From assembly GCA_016181905.1 (NCBI GenBank), contig JACOYM010000004.1, positions 1 through 6,004 of the forward strand: a DNA stretch of 6,004 nucleotides. Direction: 5' to 3'. This document shows, piece by piece, positions 5,898-6,004 of this stretch (its first letter is position 1; each line of letters begins with the position of its first letter). The notes under the pieces are model-generated. The model was not told the DNA's origin. It ran no database searches and was given only the letters and a program-made list of their open reading frames with translations. The translations under genes and the position numbers were made by a program. This stretch comes from Candidatus Pacearchaeota archaeon. Its GTDB lineage: Archaea > Nanobdellota > Nanobdellia > Pacearchaeales > GW2011-AR1.

Positions 5898-5907
5898 TTT
5901 TATAAAT
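5898..5907 (+). promoter_or_regulatory. Candidate TATA box between the GTPase gene and the next gene
   Basis: TTTTATAAAT overlaps the end of the GTPase gene region and resembles an archaeal TATA box. Transcription start would fall near 5928-5930, about ten bases before the ATG at 5940. Cotranscription from upstream is equally possible, so this may be a chance AT-rich match. Confidence 0.3.
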
Positions 5908-5939
5908 TCGCAGGAATAAAAAGAGGAAAAATAAAACAA

Positions 5940-6004
5940 ATGAAAAAACCAAAGACAATAAATGGCTTTTCATTGAGGTTTATACCATTTACAGAGATAG
6001 AAAA
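5940..6004 (+). CDS. Probable DUF2073 protein, 5' end only (runs off window)
   Basis: The ATG at 5940 opens a frame that stays open to the window end: 21 full codons, beginning MKKPKTINGFSLRFIPFTEI and ending in Glu. The stretch FSLRFIPFTEIE resembles the N-terminus of DUF2073 proteins, which I recall as a beta strand of the form L-x-L/F-I-P-F/Y-x-x-L/I followed by an EK-containing helix. DUF2073 genes are commonly next to the archaeal Era-like GTPase gene, which supports the call and suggests a functional link of unknown kind. AGAGG at 5922-5926 is a weak and distant ribosome-binding site (13-base spacing). The identification rests on a short fragment plus context. Confidence 0.6.
   Translation, partial: MKKPKTINGFSLRFIPFTEIE

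Overview
The window looks like chromosomal DNA of an archaeon, most likely a DPANN-type lineage (Woesearchaeota/Pacearchaeota-like). This rests on AT-rich DNA, heavy use of ATA and AGA/AGG codons, TTTAAATA-type TATA boxes, a GGTGAT Shine-Dalgarno matching the archaeal 16S 3' end, Cys-rich secreted proteins with PKD domains, and an archaeal Era-like GTPase followed by what appears to be a DUF2073 gene. The lineage is inferred from protein style; no marker gene is present.

Layout, all on the + strand: (1) 59-2299, a large Cys-rich surface protein with an N-terminal hydrophobic segment, three copies of an Asn-Ala-His repeat, a Ca-binding-type Asp-rich loop, a PSI-like Cys cluster and two PKD-like domains. 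(2) 2300-2425, an intergenic gap filled by a two-hairpin repeat (copy A). (3) 2426-3226 and 3256-5112, a tight gene pair encoding two type-I-topology membrane proteins: a small Cys-rich one, and a larger PKD protein with a cytosolic helical tail. (4) 5113-5269, a second intergenic gap with copy B of the same repeat in the same orientation. (5) 5270-5896, an Era-like GTPase. (6) 5940-6004, the first 21 codons of a probable DUF2073 gene that runs off the window.

The first three genes look like a cell-surface module: three exported proteins with disulfide-rich or beta-sandwich ectodomains, probably acting together in the envelope or in adhesion. The last two look like housekeeping genes (GTPase and partner). 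No gene-free stretch exceeds 300 bases.

The most unusual DNA-level feature is the pair of intergenic repeats. They share 46 identical bases, each folds into two adjacent hairpins, and together they bracket the two-gene membrane-protein unit. I see no CRISPR array, rRNA, tRNA, transposase or integrase.
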